Source: Streptomyces sp. WAC 04229 | Lineage (GTDB): Bacteria; Actinomycetota; Actinomycetes; Streptomycetales; Streptomycetaceae | DNA: 64,000 bases | Direction of reading: 5' to 3' | Assembly (NCBI RefSeq): GCF_003947455.1 | Contig: NZ_QHJH01000021.1 | Span: forward strand, 1-64,000 | Part shown: positions 37,428 to 47,215 of the stretch, one piece after another | Layout: every line of letters starts with the position of its first letter | Position numbering within the stretch: position 1 is the stretch's first letter | Position numbers and translations under genes: made by a program | The notes under the pieces: generated by a model | Told to the model about the DNA's origin: nothing | Seen by the model: only the letters and a program-made list of their open reading frames with translations | Database searches by the model: none

Positions 37428-38135
37428 ATGGACATATCCGGAACCCCGCTCAGAGCCGTACGCGCGGCGCTGTTCACGGCACTCGTCGTGACCCTCAGCA
37501 CCGCGTCGCACGTGCTGCTGTCCGGGGTTCCGCTGCCGCTGCCCACGGTGGCCGCCGTCGCCGCCGCCGTGTTCCTGATCGCGTACGCCCTGGCCGGGCG
37601 GCGCGAGCGCGGCTTCGGGCGGATCGCCGCCCTGCTGATCCCGCTGGAGCTGGCCGCCGACACGGTCTTCACCACCGGCCAGCACGTCTGCTACGGCCGG
37701 GCGGGCGGTCCCGTCGCGGGTCCGTTGCGCTCCGTCGGCTTCGACGTGCTGTGCGGCGACGGCACCGGCCTCCACGCGGGCGTGACCGCGCCGCTGACCC
37801 GGGTGACCGGCGCCGAGACCGACCGGATGGCGGCGCTGCTCGCCGACGCCGATCCCGGCACCGCCTGGCTGCTGCTCGGCGCGCACGTCGGGGTCGGACT
37901 GCTCGCCGCGGCCTGGCTGCGGCGGGGCGAGAAGGCACTGGCCCAGCTGCTCGGCGCGGTGGCCGCGACCACCTTCCGGCCGCTGCTGCTCGCGGTCGCG
38001 GCCGTACGCGTCCGCCGCGCCCCGGCGGCGCGCCGCCCGGTCGTCGCGGCCGGCCGCACCACCGGCGCCCGCGAGCGGATCCTCACGCACTCCCTGGGAC
38101 GTCGCGGACCGCCGTGCGCGGCCGCCCTCGTGTGA
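37428..38135 (+). CDS. Uncharacterised membrane protein
   Basis: 235 aa with four hydrophobic segments (about 12-30, 38-56, 65-78 and 142-160) and a basic C-terminus. Two cysteines (HVCYGR and VLCGDG) are in one extracytoplasmic loop and could form a disulfide. There is no ribosome site before ATG 37428. It lies 87 nt upstream of a DsbA-like gene on the same strand, so a link to that redox protein is possible. I do not recognise the family. Confidence 0.65.
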   Translation: MDISGTPLRAVRAALFTALVVTLSTASHVLLSGVPLPLPTVAAVAAAVFLIAYALAGRRERGFGRIAALLIPLELAADTVFTTGQHVCYGRAGGPVAGPLRSVGFDVLCGDGTGLHAGVTAPLTRVTGAETDRMAALLADADPGTAWLLLGAHVGVGLLAAAWLRRGEKALAQLLGAVAATTFRPLLLAVAAVRVRRAPAARRPVVAAGRTTGARERILTHSLGRRGPPCAAALV

Positions 38136-38182
38136 ACCGTCACCGGACCTCACCGAGCACCGCAGCCCCCCGTACGAGTTTC

Positions 38183-38200
38183 CGCACACCCCTGTGTGCG
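38183..38200 (+). other. Small hairpin upstream of the DsbA-like gene
   Basis: A perfect 7-bp stem (cgcacac / gtgtgcg) with a 4-nt loop lies 22 nt before the ATG at 38223. It could be a weak terminator of the upstream gene or an mRNA leader element. Confidence 0.35.
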
Positions 38201-38222
38201 CGTCCCCGGAGAGATCACCATC

Positions 38223-39023
38223 ATGAGCAAGCGGAACAGCCAGGCGGCGAAGACGGCGGCCCGTGAGCGCCTGCGCCAGGAGCGCGAGCGTCAGGCCAAG
38301 CGCGACAAGGTCAAGCGGCAGGGCATCGTGGCCGCCGCCATCGTCGGCGTGCTGGCGATAGCCGGCGGCATCAGCTACGCCGTCGTCCAGGGCAACCAGC
38401 CCTCGAAGTGGGAGGCGGCCGCCGACGCCAAGGTGGTGGCCCCGGCCAACACCTCGGGCAAGGACGGCACCACGGTCACCATCGGCGAGTCCAAGACCGA
38501 CAACACCGTCCACCTCTACGAGGACCCGCGCTGCCCGGCCTGCGCCTCCTTCGAGCAGAACATCGGCGAGAACGTCAACAAGGGCATGGAGGACGGCGAC
38601 TACAAGCTCTCCTTCACCATCGGCACCTTCCTCGACGGCAACCTGAGCGGCGAGGGTTCGAAGAACGCGCTCAGCGCGCTCGGCGCCGCGCTGAACGTCA
38701 GCCCCGAGGCGTTCCTCGACTACAAGACCGCCCTGTTCTCCTCCGAGTACCACCCGGAGGAGTCCAGCGACGAGTTCGCCAAGGACGACTACCTGGTCAA
38801 GGTGGCGAACTCGGTCGACGCCCTGAAGGGCAACAAGAAGTTCCAGGACGCCGTGGAGAAGGGCACCTACGACGCCTGGGCGATGCGGATGAGCAAGTCC
38901 TTCGACACCGCCGAGGGCGTCCAGTCGACCCCGACCATCAAGATCAACGACAAGGTGATCGAGAACCCCAGCTCGGTCGCCGACTGGGAGAAGGCGCTCA
39001 AGGACGCCAAGGTCACCAAGTGA
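38223..39023 (+). CDS. Membrane-anchored DsbA-like thioredoxin-fold protein
   Basis: 266 aa. A highly basic, Gln/Arg-rich N-terminus (about 1-33) is followed by one membrane helix (34-55) and a DsbA-like domain with CPAC in EDPRCPACASF, ending with the cis-Pro loop VQSTPTIKIND. Only the two active-site cysteines are present. It is a paralogue of the protein at 7192-7965 and probably a thiol oxidoreductase acting outside the membrane. A CGGAGAG site precedes the ATG. Confidence 0.85.
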   Translation: MSKRNSQAAKTAARERLRQERERQAKRDKVKRQGIVAAAIVGVLAIAGGISYAVVQGNQPSKWEAAADAKVVAPANTSGKDGTTVTIGESKTDNTVHLYEDPRCPACASFEQNIGENVNKGMEDGDYKLSFTIGTFLDGNLSGEGSKNALSALGAALNVSPEAFLDYKTALFSSEYHPEESSDEFAKDDYLVKVANSVDALKGNKKFQDAVEKGTYDAWAMRMSKSFDTAEGVQSTPTIKINDKVIENPSSVADWEKALKDAKVTK

Positions 39024-39073
39024 CCCCCGCGTGACCCCCGCACGGGGGTGACGCCGCACCGACGCAGGACGAA

Positions 39074-39107
39074 CGAGCGGGCGAACTTTTACGAGTTCGC
39101 CCGCTCG
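39074..39107 (+). terminator. Hairpin terminator after the DsbA-like gene
   Basis: A perfect 13-bp stem (cgagcgggcgaac and complement) with an 8-nt, T-rich loop, about 50 nt after the stop and 30 nt before phoD. Confidence 0.75.
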
Positions 39108-39118
39108 CGCGCATACCG

Positions 39119-39134
39119 ATCAGTAACCTGATCG
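39119..39134 (+). promoter_or_regulatory. phoD promoter -10 inside a palindrome
   Basis: The palindrome gatcag-taac-ctgatc spans a TAACCT -10-like hexamer (39124-39129) that ends 8 nt before GTG 39138, so the transcript would be leaderless and the palindrome could be an operator. Streptomyces phoD is known to be PhoP-controlled, but I see no clear pair of GTTCACC repeats in this short gap. Confidence 0.4.
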
Positions 39135-39137
39135 TCC

Positions 39138-40823
39138 GTGACCAGTCGACACAGATCGTCCGAGATTCCCGTCCCGTCGCCCGCCGAGCCCGCGGGCGCC
39201 CGAACTCCGAGCCGCCGTACGGTCGTCAAGGCCGCGGCGGCCGGCGCCGTCCTGGCCGCCCCGCTCGCCGCCGCCCTGCCCGCGGGCGCCGCCGACACCG
39301 CCCCCGCCTTCCTGCACGGCGTCGCCTCCGGGGACCCGCTGCCCGACGGCGTCCTGCTCTGGACCCGCGTGACGCCGGTGCCCGAGGCCATACCGGGCTC
39401 GGGAGCCGGTCCCGACACCCCGGTGAGCTGGGTCGTCGCCACCGACAAGGCCCTCACGAACATCGTCGCCAAGGGCTCCGTCACCGCGACCGCGGGCTCC
39501 GACCACACCGTGAAGGCGGACGTCCGCGGTCTCGCCCCCGCCACGGACTACTGGTTCCGCTTCTCCGCGGGCCCCACCGACTCCCCCGTCGCCCGTACCC
39601 GCACCGCGCCGGCGGCCGACGCGGCCGTCCCGGGGCTGCGGTTCGGCGTGGTCTCCTGCGCCAACTGGGAGGCCGGGTACTTCTCGTCGTACCGCCATCT
39701 CGCGGCCCGCGGCGACCTGGACGCCTGGCTGCACCTGGGCGACTACATCTACGAGTACGGCACCGGCGAGTACGGCACCCGGGACACCGTCGTACGGCCG
39801 CACGCCCCGGCCCACGAGATCCTCACCCTCGCCGACTACCGCGTACGGCACGGCCGGTACAAGACCGACCCCGACCTCCAGGCGCTGCACGCCACCGCTC
39901 CGGTCGTGGCCATCTGGGACGACCACGAGATCGCCAACGACACCTGGTCGGGCGGCGCCGAGAACCACACCGAGGGCGCCGAGGGGGCCTGGACGGCGCG
40001 TCAGACCGCCGCCAAGCAGGCCTACTTCGAGTGGATGCCGGTGCGCCCGGCGATCGCCGGCACCACCTACCGGCGGCTGCGCTTCGGCAAGCTGGCCGAC
40101 CTGTCGCTGCTGGACCTGCGCACCTACCGCTCGCAGCAGGTGGGCATCGGCGAGGGCGAGGTCGACGACCCGGACCGCACCGTGACCGGCCGGGCCCAGC
40201 TGGACTGGCTCAAGTCCGGCCTCGCCGCCTCGGACACCGCCTGGCGGCTGGTCGGCAACCCGGTGATGATGTCGCCGTTCGCGATCGGCTCGCTCTCCGC
40301 CGAGCTGCTCAAGCCGCTCGCCGAGCTGCTCGGCCTGCCCAGGGAGGGCCTCGCCCTCAACACCGACCAGTGGGACGGCTACACCGACGACCGCCGGGAA
40401 CTGCTGGCCCACCTGCGCGCGAACGCCGTCCGCAACACCGTGTTCCTCACCGGCGACATCCACATGGCGTGGGCCAACGACGTGCCCTACAACGCCGGCA
40501 CGTACCCGCTGTCCGCCTCCGCGGCCACGGAGTTCGTCGTCACCTCGGTGACCTCCGACAACCTCGACGACATCGTGAAGGTCCCCGAGGGCACCGTCTC
40601 GGCGATCGCGGCACCGGTCATCCGGGCCGCGAACCGGCACGTCCACTGGGTCGACACCGACCGGCACGGATACGGCGTGCTGGACATCACGGCGGAGCGC
40701 GCGCAGATGGACTACTACGCCGTCTCCGACCGCACCGACCCGGACGCCACGTCCCGGTGGGTCCGCTCCTACCGCACCCGCAGCGGCACCCAGCGGGTGG
40801 AGCGCGTCTACTCGCCCGCCTGA
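39138..40823 (+). CDS. phoD: PhoD-type alkaline phosphatase, Tat-exported
   Basis: 561 aa. The twin-arginine signal is S25-R-R-T-V-V-K31 followed by an Ala-rich helix and an ALPAGA cleavage region. Mature-enzyme motifs are [34 protein letters not shown] and LTGDIHMAW, which bind the Ca/Fe centre of PhoD phosphodi/monoesterases. It releases phosphate from organic esters outside the cell. Its last 16 nt overlap the convergent hydrolase gene. Confidence 0.94.
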   Translation: MTSRHRSSEIPVPSPAEPAGARTPSRRTVVKAAAAGAVLAAPLAAALPAGAADTAPAFLHGVASGDPLPDGVLLWTRVTPVPEAIPGSGAGPDTPVSWVVATDKALTNIVAKGSVTATAGSDHTVKADVRGLAPATDYWFRFSAGPTDSPVARTRTAPAADAAVPGLRFGVVSCANWEAGYFSSYRHLAARGDLDAWLHLGDYIYEYGTGEYGTRDTVVRPHAPAHEILTLADYRVRHGRYKTDPDLQALHATAPVVAIWDDHEIANDTWSGGAENHTEGAEGAWTARQTAAKQAYFEWMPVRPAIAGTTYRRLRFGKLADLSLLDLRTYRSQQVGIGEGEVDDPDRTVTGRAQLDWLKSGLAASDTAWRLVGNPVMMSPFAIGSLSAELLKPLAELLGLPREGLALNTDQWDGYTDDRRELLAHLRANAVRNTVFLTGDIHMAWANDVPYNAGTYPLSASAATEFVVTSVTSDNLDDIVKVPEGTVSAIAAPVIRAANRHVHWVDTDRHGYGVLDITAERAQMDYYAVSDRTDPDATSRWVRSYRTRSGTQRVERVYSPA

Positions 40824-41404
40824 GCCGTCTCCTCCCCGAGCGAGTCGAGGAAGCCGAGCGCCACCCGCCAGGTGGCCTCGGCCGCCTCCTCGTCGTAGTC
40901 CGGCAGCTCGGGGTCGGTGTAGAGGTGGCCCGCCCCCGGGTACCGGTGGACCTCCACGTCGGCGCCGATCCGGCCCATCTGGAGATACCAGGCGCTGAGC
41001 CAGTCGTCCGTCTCGAAGGCGTCCGGCTCGGCCACGTGCAGCTGGACCGGCAGGTCGTCGACCGCGGCGTTGGCCGCGATGTCCGAGGTGCCGTGCAGCA
41101 GGAGCAGTCCGCGCGCCCGGTGGTCGCCGAGGGCGAGGGTCTGGGCGATGGACGCGCCGAGCGAGAACCCGGCGTACACCAGTCCTCGCTCGGAATACGG
41201 GGCTGCGGCCAGCACGGCCCGCTTGAGCAGCTCCTCCCGGCCGATCCCGTCCTGGTGGGCCATGCCCTCCTCGACCGTGTCGAAGGTCCGGCCCTCGTAG
41301 AGGTCCGGGGTCCAGACCTGGTGCCCGGCGTCGCGCAGCCGGTCGGCGGCCTGCCGCACCGCGGGCCGCGGGCCGAGGGTCGAGTGAAAGAGCACGATGT
41401 TCAT
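40808..41404 (-). CDS. Dienelactone hydrolase-like alpha/beta hydrolase
   Basis: 198 aa, short alpha/beta hydrolase. The nucleophile elbow is GFSLGAS (Ser instead of the Cys of true dienelactone hydrolases), and [10 protein letters not shown] carries the catalytic His. The protein begins directly with the first strand, [14 protein letters not shown]. Substrate unknown. The 3' end overlaps phoD on the other strand by 16 nt. Confidence 0.85.
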   Translation of the reverse strand: MNIVLFHSTLGPRPAVRQAADRLRDAGHQVWTPDLYEGRTFDTVEEGMAHQDGIGREELLKRAVLAAAPYSERGLVYAGFSLGASIAQTLALGDHRARGLLLLHGTSDIAANAAVDDLPVQLHVAEPDAFETDDWLSAWYLQMGRIGADVEVHRYPGAGHLYTDPELPDYDEEAAEATWRVALGFLDSLGEETAQAGE

Positions 41405-41497
41405 GAGGCCATGGTGCCAGCCGGGTGTGACAGCGCGATGCGCGGAGATTCCCCGGGCGGGACGGAAGTCACAGGTTCACGGCACGCCGCGGGCGGT

Positions 41498-41503
41498 TAC
41501 GTT
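41498..41503 (+). promoter_or_regulatory. Candidate -10 (TACGTT) of mscS-like gene
   Basis: TACGTT ends 7 nt before ATG 41511; no useful ribosome site is present, consistent with leaderless initiation. Confidence 0.35.
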
Positions 41504-41510
41504 CGAGGGC

Positions 41511-42635
41511 ATGGAGACGATACTCCGCCCCCTGATCGTGGTCGGCGGCTCCGTCCTGCTGACGCTGGTCATCGGCTGGGCCACCGACCTGTTGCTGCGC
41601 AAGGCCGACGGACGGCACCCCGAGACGCCGCTGTGGGGTCTGCTGCGCCGGGCCCGCATCCCGTACCAGGTGATGCTGTGCGCCGCCCTGCTGAGAGGGT
41701 CGTACGTCGAGGCCCAGGTGTTTCCCGACCACCGGTCGGCCGTCGGCCGGCTGCTGACGCTGCTGCTGATCGGCTCGGTGGCCTGGCTGGTGATCCGGAT
41801 CGCCGCCGCCGTCGTCGAGACGTCGTACTCCCGCTACGCGCACGCCCACTCCCAGCGGAACCCCGCCCGGGTCCGCCGGGTGCGCACCCAGGTGTCGCTG
41901 ATCATGCGGGTGGTCACGGCGGTCGTCGGCGTGGTCGCCGTGGCCTCGATGCTCCTCACCTTCCCCGCCATGCGCGCGGCGGGGGCCTCGCTGCTGGCCT
42001 CGGCCGGGCTGCTCGGCATCGTGGCCGGCATAGCCGCGCAGTCGACGCTCAGCAACATGTTCGCCGGGTTCCAGATCGCCTTCGGCGACATGGTGCGCAT
42101 GGGCGACACGGTCGTGGTGGACGGCGAGTGGGGCACCGTCGAGGAGATCACGCTGACGTACCTGACGGTGCGCACCTGGGACGAGCGCCGGATCACCATG
42201 CCGGTGTCGTACTTCACCTCCAAGCCGTTCGAGAACTGGTCGCGCGGCACCCCGCAGATGACCGGGACGGTCTTCTGGCACCTCGACCACACGGCGCCCC
42301 TGGACCGGATGCGCGAGCGGCTGCGCGACCTGCTGCGCGAGTGCCCGGCCTGGGACGGACGGGACTACAACCTGACGGTCACCGAGACGACCCAGAACAC
42401 CATGCAGGTGCGGGCCCTGGTGACGGCGAAGGACGCGGACGACATCTGGACGGTGCGGGTCACCGTCCGTGAGGGGATGATCCGCTGGCTGGCCGAGGAG
42501 CACCCCTACGCCCTGCCGCGGGTCAACACCGCGGACGCGGCCCCGCGACCGTCCCGCGACGGCGTCCACCGGCCCCGCCGCTCCTCCGACGGGGGCATCC
42601 GCCGCTTCCCGGAGCACCCCACCAAGAGCCTGTGA
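41511..42635 (+). CDS. MscS-family mechanosensitive channel
   Basis: 374 aa. It has four N-terminal helices, then the MscS pore-lining helix and beta domain: GLLGIVAGIAAQSTLSNMFAG, FQIAFGDMVRMGDTVVVDGEWGTVEEI and RRITMPVSYF. The C-terminal 45 residues are basic and Pro-rich. Such channels open under membrane tension to release solutes. A single gene between two convergently arranged minus-strand genes. Confidence 0.93.
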   Translation: METILRPLIVVGGSVLLTLVIGWATDLLLRKADGRHPETPLWGLLRRARIPYQVMLCAALLRGSYVEAQVFPDHRSAVGRLLTLLLIGSVAWLVIRIAAAVVETSYSRYAHAHSQRNPARVRRVRTQVSLIMRVVTAVVGVVAVASMLLTFPAMRAAGASLLASAGLLGIVAGIAAQSTLSNMFAGFQIAFGDMVRMGDTVVVDGEWGTVEEITLTYLTVRTWDERRITMPVSYFTSKPFENWSRGTPQMTGTVFWHLDHTAPLDRMRERLRDLLRECPAWDGRDYNLTVTETTQNTMQVRALVTAKDADDIWTVRVTVREGMIRWLAEEHPYALPRVNTADAAPRPSRDGVHRPRRSSDGGIRRFPEHPTKSL

Positions 42636-42657
42636 CCGCCGCGCGGCCGGGCGGGGC

Positions 42658-44244
42658 TCAGCGCAGGCTGCGCACGTCCAGGTGGCGCAGCACCCGGTCC
42701 ACGATCTCCGGGTCGGAGCCGGGTTCGCTGCGCGCTGCGAGGATCTCGTGCCGGGCGGCGCTGAGCATCTCGCCCTGGATGCGCCGGACCCGCTTGATCC
42801 GCCGTGCCCGCTGCTCCTGCGCCTCCCGGCGCTCCTCGTCCCCGAGGTCGGGGCTGATCCGCACCCCGATGTCGTAGGCGCGGCGCAGCATCTGCTCGGC
42901 CAGCTCGTCCGGCAGTTCCTCCACGGCCTCGATCTCCTTGAGCCGCTGCTTGGCCGCCTTGGCCGCCCGCAGGCCCAGCTCCTTCTCGTAGGCCTGCTCC
43001 CGCTCGGTGTCCGCCCGTACGCCGAGCCGGCCCACCAGCCAGGGCAGGGTCAGTCCCTGGAGCAGCAGAGTGACCATGATCACCCCGAAGGCGATGAAGA
43101 TGATCTCCTCCCGGTTGGGGAAGGCCGCTCCGTCCTCCGTCTCCAGCGGGATCGCGAGGGCCAGCGCGACCGAGGCCACGCCGCGCATCCCGGCCCACCA
43201 CATGACGACGGTCTCCCGCCAGCTCGTCGGGATGTCCTCGTCCTGGTCGCGTCTGGCGTGCAGCCGCTGGGTGAGCCAGGTGGCGGGCAGCAGCCACAGC
43301 AGCCGGACCAGGATGACGACGGCGCTGACCGCCGCCGCCCAGCCCAGCAGCTCCGCCCACCGGCCGGAGGCGGTGCGGATCGCGTTGTGCAGTTCGAGAC
43401 CGATCAGCCCGAAGGCCACGCCGGTGACCAGGGTGTCGACGACGTCCCACACCGTGTGCCCGGCGAGCCTGGTCATCACGTCGTCCGCGTCCGAGGCGTA
43501 CTCGGCGAGGAACATCGCGGTGGTGAGCACGGCGAGCACCCCCGAGCCGTGCAGTTCGTCGGCGGCCACGTAGCTCACGAACGGCACCAGCAGGGTCAGG
43601 CCGATCTGCAGCGTCGGATCTTCCAGGAGGCTCATCAGCCTGTTGGAACCCCAGCCCAGCGCGAGTCCCACGGCGACGGCGACGACGGCCGACAGCACCA
43701 GGTCGAGTCCCGCCTCCCAGGCCGAGAAGGTGCCGCTGACGGCCGCGGCGATGGCCACGTGGTAGAGAACGATCGCCGTGACGTCGTTGAACAGCCCCTC
43801 GCCCTCCAGGATGGACACCAGGCGGCGCGGCAGCCCCAGCTGCCCGGCGACGGCGGTCGCCGCGACCGGGTCGGGCGGCGCCACCAGGGCGCCCAGCGCG
43901 AAGGCGGCGGCGATCGGCAGCCCCGGGACGATCGCGTGGGCGACGGTGGCCACACAGGCCATGGTGACGAAGACCAGCGCGACCGCCAGCAGGAAGATCG
44001 GGCGCTTGTTGGCCGCGAACTGCCGCCAGGACGTGCGCCGCACGGCCGCGTACAGCAGCGGCGGCAGGAGCGCGGGCAGGATGAGTTCGGGCGGGATGTC
44101 GACGTTGGGCACGAAGTCGAGCAGGGCGAGGACGATCCCGAGGACCGTCATCAGGACCGGTGCCGGCAGCCCGAGCCGGGCACCGAGGGGGACGCTCAGC
44201 AGGGCCCCGAGCAACAGCATGAACAACAGGGCCAACTGATCCAC
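42658..44244 (-). CDS. CPA1-family Na+/H+ antiporter
   Basis: 528 aa with about 12 helices. The core carries ALGALVAPPDPVAATAVAGQLGLP and EGEGLFNDVTAIVLYHVA, the NhaP/Nhe ion-site segments with conserved Asp. The last 120 residues are a charged coiled-coil-like cytoplasmic tail (EQAYEKELGLRAAKAAKQRLKEIEAVEE...). GTG 44244 is preferred to GTG 44250 because GGAG lies 8 nt before it and only 2 nt before the other. Confidence 0.92.
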   Translation of the reverse strand: MDQLALLFMLLLGALLSVPLGARLGLPAPVLMTVLGIVLALLDFVPNVDIPPELILPALLPPLLYAAVRRTSWRQFAANKRPIFLLAVALVFVTMACVATVAHAIVPGLPIAAAFALGALVAPPDPVAATAVAGQLGLPRRLVSILEGEGLFNDVTAIVLYHVAIAAAVSGTFSAWEAGLDLVLSAVVAVAVGLALGWGSNRLMSLLEDPTLQIGLTLLVPFVSYVAADELHGSGVLAVLTTAMFLAEYASDADDVMTRLAGHTVWDVVDTLVTGVAFGLIGLELHNAIRTASGRWAELLGWAAAVSAVVILVRLLWLLPATWLTQRLHARRDQDEDIPTSWRETVVMWWAGMRGVASVALALAIPLETEDGAAFPNREEIIFIAFGVIMVTLLLQGLTLPWLVGRLGVRADTEREQAYEKELGLRAAKAAKQRLKEIEAVEELPDELAEQMLRRAYDIGVRISPDLGDEERREAQEQRARRIKRVRRIQGEMLSAARHEILAARSEPGSDPEIVDRVLRHLDVRSLR

Positions 44245-44334
44245 GGTCACCGCTCCGGTGGGGTCTCGGTATGCGCACGGCGGACCTCAAGCCTGCCACG
44301 CCACCGGCCCCACCAGCCTGTTCCGCGCCTCCGG

Positions 44335-44781
44335 TTACAGGGCGCGCCGCATCGCGCGGTGGGGGATGCCGGCGTCGGGAAACTCGGGTCCGTACGCCAC
44401 GTACCCCAGCCGCTCGTAGAAACCCAGGGCGTGGGTCTGCGCGTGCAGGTCCATCGCGGTGAGCCCACGCGCGCGTGCCGCGTCCTCCACGGCCCGCACC
44501 AGCGCCGCGCCGACGCCCAGCCCGCGGGCCGCCGCGGTCACCGCCAGCCGGCCGAGCGAGCCGACGGCCGGGCCGTGCAGAAGCCGGCCGGTGCCCAGGG
44601 CCTCGCCGTCCTCCCGGACCGCGAGGAGGTGCAGGGCGTGCGCGTCGTCGGCGTCGTACTCGATGTCCTCGGGGACCTTCTGCTCGGCGACGAACACGTC
44701 CTTGCGCACCGCGAAGCAGGCCTCCCGGTCGGCCGGGTCCTCGGCGACGCGCACCACGTAGGCCGGGGCCGGGCCGCTCAT
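44335..44781 (-). CDS. GNAT family N-acetyltransferase
   Basis: 148 aa. The acetyl-CoA motif is [28 protein letters not shown] (Q/RxxGxG/A pattern), followed by [15 protein letters not shown]. It resembles ElaA-like GNATs. Substrate unknown. ATG overlaps the pseudouridine synthase stop by ATGA, so it is the last gene of the lspA-rluD-like unit. Confidence 0.88.
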   Translation of the reverse strand: MSGPAPAYVVRVAEDPADREACFAVRKDVFVAEQKVPEDIEYDADDAHALHLLAVREDGEALGTGRLLHGPAVGSLGRLAVTAAARGLGVGAALVRAVEDAARARGLTAMDLHAQTHALGFYERLGYVAYGPEFPDAGIPHRAMRRAL

Positions 44782-45722
44782 CCGTAGGTCTCCTCGCGGA
44801 CCAGGTCGAGGGCCAGCTGGAGGTCCTCGGGGTAGTCGCTGGCGTACTCCACCCAGTCGCCGGTGCCGGGGTGCTCGAAGCCGAGCCGGACCGCGTGCAG
44901 CCACTGGCGGGTCAGGCGCAGCCGCTTGCCGAGCGTGGGGTCGGCGCCGTACGTCAGGTCGCCGACGCAGGGGTGGCGGTGGGCGGCCATGTGGACGCGG
45001 ATCTGGTGGGTGCGGCCGGTCTCCAGCTTCACGTCGAGCAGGGAGGCGGCGCGGAAGGCCTCGATGAGGTCGTAGTGCGTGACGGAGGGCTTGCCCTCGG
45101 CGGTGACGGCCCACTTGTAGTCGTGCTGCGGGTGGCGGCCGATGGGGGCGTCGATGGTGCCGCTGGTCGGATCGGGGTGGCCCTGCACGAGCGTGTGGTA
45201 GCGCTTGTCGACCGTGCGCTCCTTGAACTGGCGCTTGAGCGAGGTGTACGCGCGCTCCGACTTGGCCACCGCCATCAGGCCGGAGGTGCCGACGTCGAGA
45301 CGGTGCACGATGCCCTGGCGCTCGGCGGCGCCGGAGGTGGAGATGCGGTACCCGGCGGCGGCCAGTCCGCCGATGACGGTCGTCCCGCTCCAGCCCGGGG
45401 ACGGGTGGGCCGCGACGCCGACGGGCTTGACGATCACGACCACGTCCTCGTCGTCGTGGACGATCTCCATGCCCTCGACGGGCTCGGCGACGATCTGCAC
45501 GGGCGCGGGCGCCTGCGGCATCTCGACCTCCAGCCAGGCGCCGCCGTGCACCCGCTCGGACTTGCCGACCACCGATCCGTCGACCTGCACCTTGCCCGCC
45601 GCGGCGAGTTCCGCGGCCTTGGTACGGGAGAAGCCGAACATGCGGGAGATGGCGGCGTCGACGCGCTCGCCCTCCAGGCCGTCGGGCACGGGCAGGGTGC
45701 GGATCTCGGGAATCGTGCTCAC
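44778..45722 (-). CDS. RluD-family pseudouridine synthase
   Basis: 314 aa. An N-terminal S4 RNA-binding domain (about 14-60) is followed by the RluA/RluD catalytic domain with D143 in [14 protein letters not shown] and the [10 protein letters not shown] segment. It isomerises uridines, probably in 23S rRNA helix 69 by family analogy. It begins with GTG and is 43 nt downstream of lspA. Confidence 0.93.
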   Translation of the reverse strand: MSTIPEIRTLPVPDGLEGERVDAAISRMFGFSRTKAAELAAAGKVQVDGSVVGKSERVHGGAWLEVEMPQAPAPVQIVAEPVEGMEIVHDDEDVVVIVKPVGVAAHPSPGWSGTTVIGGLAAAGYRISTSGAAERQGIVHRLDVGTSGLMAVAKSERAYTSLKRQFKERTVDKRYHTLVQGHPDPTSGTIDAPIGRHPQHDYKWAVTAEGKPSVTHYDLIEAFRAASLLDVKLETGRTHQIRVHMAAHRHPCVGDLTYGADPTLGKRLRLTRQWLHAVRLGFEHPGTGDWVEYASDYPEDLQLALDLVREETYG

Positions 45723-45765
45723 CCGTCGAGTATGCCGGACGGGTCGGACACTCCCGAACGCGCGC

Positions 45766-46359
45766 TCAGTCCTTGTGGACGGTCCCGTCCGGGTCCAGCC
45801 CCCGGAAGGAGAGGATCACGATCAGGATGCCGCCGCAGACGATCGCCGAGTCGGCGAGGTTGAAGACGGCGAAGTGCTTGGGCGCGATGAAGTCCACGAC
45901 CGCGCCCTTGAAGACGCCGGGCGAGCGGAAGATCCGGTCGGTGAGGTTGCCGAGGGCGCCGCCGAGCAGCAGACCGAGCGCGACCGCCCACGGCAGGCTG
46001 TAGAGCTTGCGCGCGAGGCGGGCGATCACGACGATCACGGCGGCCGCGATGACCGTGAAGATCACCGTGAAGGCCTCGCCGAAGCCGAAGGCCGCGCCCG
46101 CGTTGCGGATGGCCGCGAACCTCAGCCAGTCCCCGATGATCTCGATCGGTTCGTTGTGCTCCAGCTTGGCGACCACGATCATCTTGCTGACCAGGTCGAG
46201 CAGGTACGCGAACGCGGCGACCGCGAACAGCACGGCGATCCGCCGCCTGCCCCGGGGTCGCTCCGGAGCGCCCGCCTGATCGGCGTCGGGCCGTTCCTGC
46301 CCGTCCCCCGCCGCGTCCGGGGTGTCCGGCGTACCGATGATGCGCTCCGCCTCTGCCAC
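45766..46359 (-). CDS. lspA: Lipoprotein signal peptidase
   Basis: 197 aa aspartyl protease of the membrane that removes signal peptides from diacylglyceryl-prolipoproteins. Catalytic aspartates are D141 (GNLTDRI) and D170 (FNLADSAI); RNAGAAFGF is also conserved. A hydrophilic 38-residue N-terminal extension precedes the first helix. GTG start with TGAGGGA 7 nt upstream. Confidence 0.95.
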   Translation of the reverse strand: MAEAERIIGTPDTPDAAGDGQERPDADQAGAPERPRGRRRIAVLFAVAAFAYLLDLVSKMIVVAKLEHNEPIEIIGDWLRFAAIRNAGAAFGFGEAFTVIFTVIAAAVIVVIARLARKLYSLPWAVALGLLLGGALGNLTDRIFRSPGVFKGAVVDFIAPKHFAVFNLADSAIVCGGILIVILSFRGLDPDGTVHKD

Positions 46360-46459
46360 GTGAGTCCCTCAGCCTAGGTACCTGACTGAGGACGAGGGTA
46401 CGGCACACTTTCCGTCCCGTACGTGCTCAGGACCCATACCTGCGCGCGATGGCGGACGA

Positions 46460-47215
46460 TCAGTACCGGCGCTCCTGCTTCTGCTTGCACTCGACGCAGA
46501 GGGTCGCCCTCGGGAATGCCTGCATGCGCGCCTTGCCGATGGGGTTGCCGCAGTTCTCGCACAGGCCGTAGGTGCCCGCGTCCAGGCGTTCCAGGGCGTG
46601 CTCGGTCTGAGTGAGCACCTCCCGCGCGGTGGCGGCCAGCGCCAGCTCGTGCTCGCGCGTGATGTTCTTGCTGCCGGTGTCGGCCTCGTCGTCGCCCGCG
46701 CCGTCGCCGGAGTCCCGCATCATGCCCTGCAGCGACCGCTCGGCGGAGTCGATCTCGGTGCGCAGCCGGCCGGCCTCCGACTCGAGCCCGCCGCGCGCCT
46801 CCTCGACCTCTTCCGGGGTCCAGGGCTCCTCACCGGGGCGTACCGCGAGGTCACCGGGGCCGGCGGCGGCGCCGCGTGCCTTGGGAACGGCGGTCTTGGC
46901 CGCCGTGGCCGTGCCAGGAGTCTTCTTCGCAACCACCGTCGTGGCTCCCGTCTGCTCCGCGGCCCGCGCCGCGCCCACCTTCTTGGCCGTGCTCTTCTTC
47001 GCCGTGCTCTTCTTGGCGGTGCTCTTCTTCGCCGCGGTCTTCTCCGCGGCGCTCGCCGTCCCATCCGCCGTGGTCTTCTTCGCAGCCGTCCTCTTGGCGG
47101 CTGTCTTCTTGGCGGCTGCCTTCTTGGCCGTCGTCTTCTTGGCCGTCGTCTTCTTGGCGGCGGTCTTCTCCGCAGCCGCCTCCGACTGCTCTTCGGCGGT
47201 CTTCTTCGCCACCAT
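46460..47215 (-). CDS. TraR/DksA-type C4 zinc-finger protein with histone H1-like N-terminus
   Basis: 251 aa. The first about 115 residues are repeats of Lys-Lys-Thr/Ser-Ala (for example AAKKTTAKKTTAKK), like histone H1 or bacterial H1-like tails, then a coiled-coil hairpin (EEVEEARGGLESEAGRLRTEIDSAERSL) and a zinc finger C219-x2-C222-x17-C240-x2-C243. DksA-type proteins insert the coiled coil into the RNA polymerase secondary channel; the acidic tip must be checked. The long basic tail suggests DNA or nucleoid association. GAAGGGG precedes the ATG. Confidence 0.88.
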   Translation of the reverse strand: MVAKKTAEEQSEAAAEKTAAKKTTAKKTTAKKAAAKKTAAKRTAAKKTTADGTASAAEKTAAKKSTAKKSTAKKSTAKKVGAARAAEQTGATTVVAKKTPGTATAAKTAVPKARGAAAGPGDLAVRPGEEPWTPEEVEEARGGLESEAGRLRTEIDSAERSLQGMMRDSGDGAGDDEADTGSKNITREHELALAATAREVLTQTEHALERLDAGTYGLCENCGNPIGKARMQAFPRATLCVECKQKQERRY

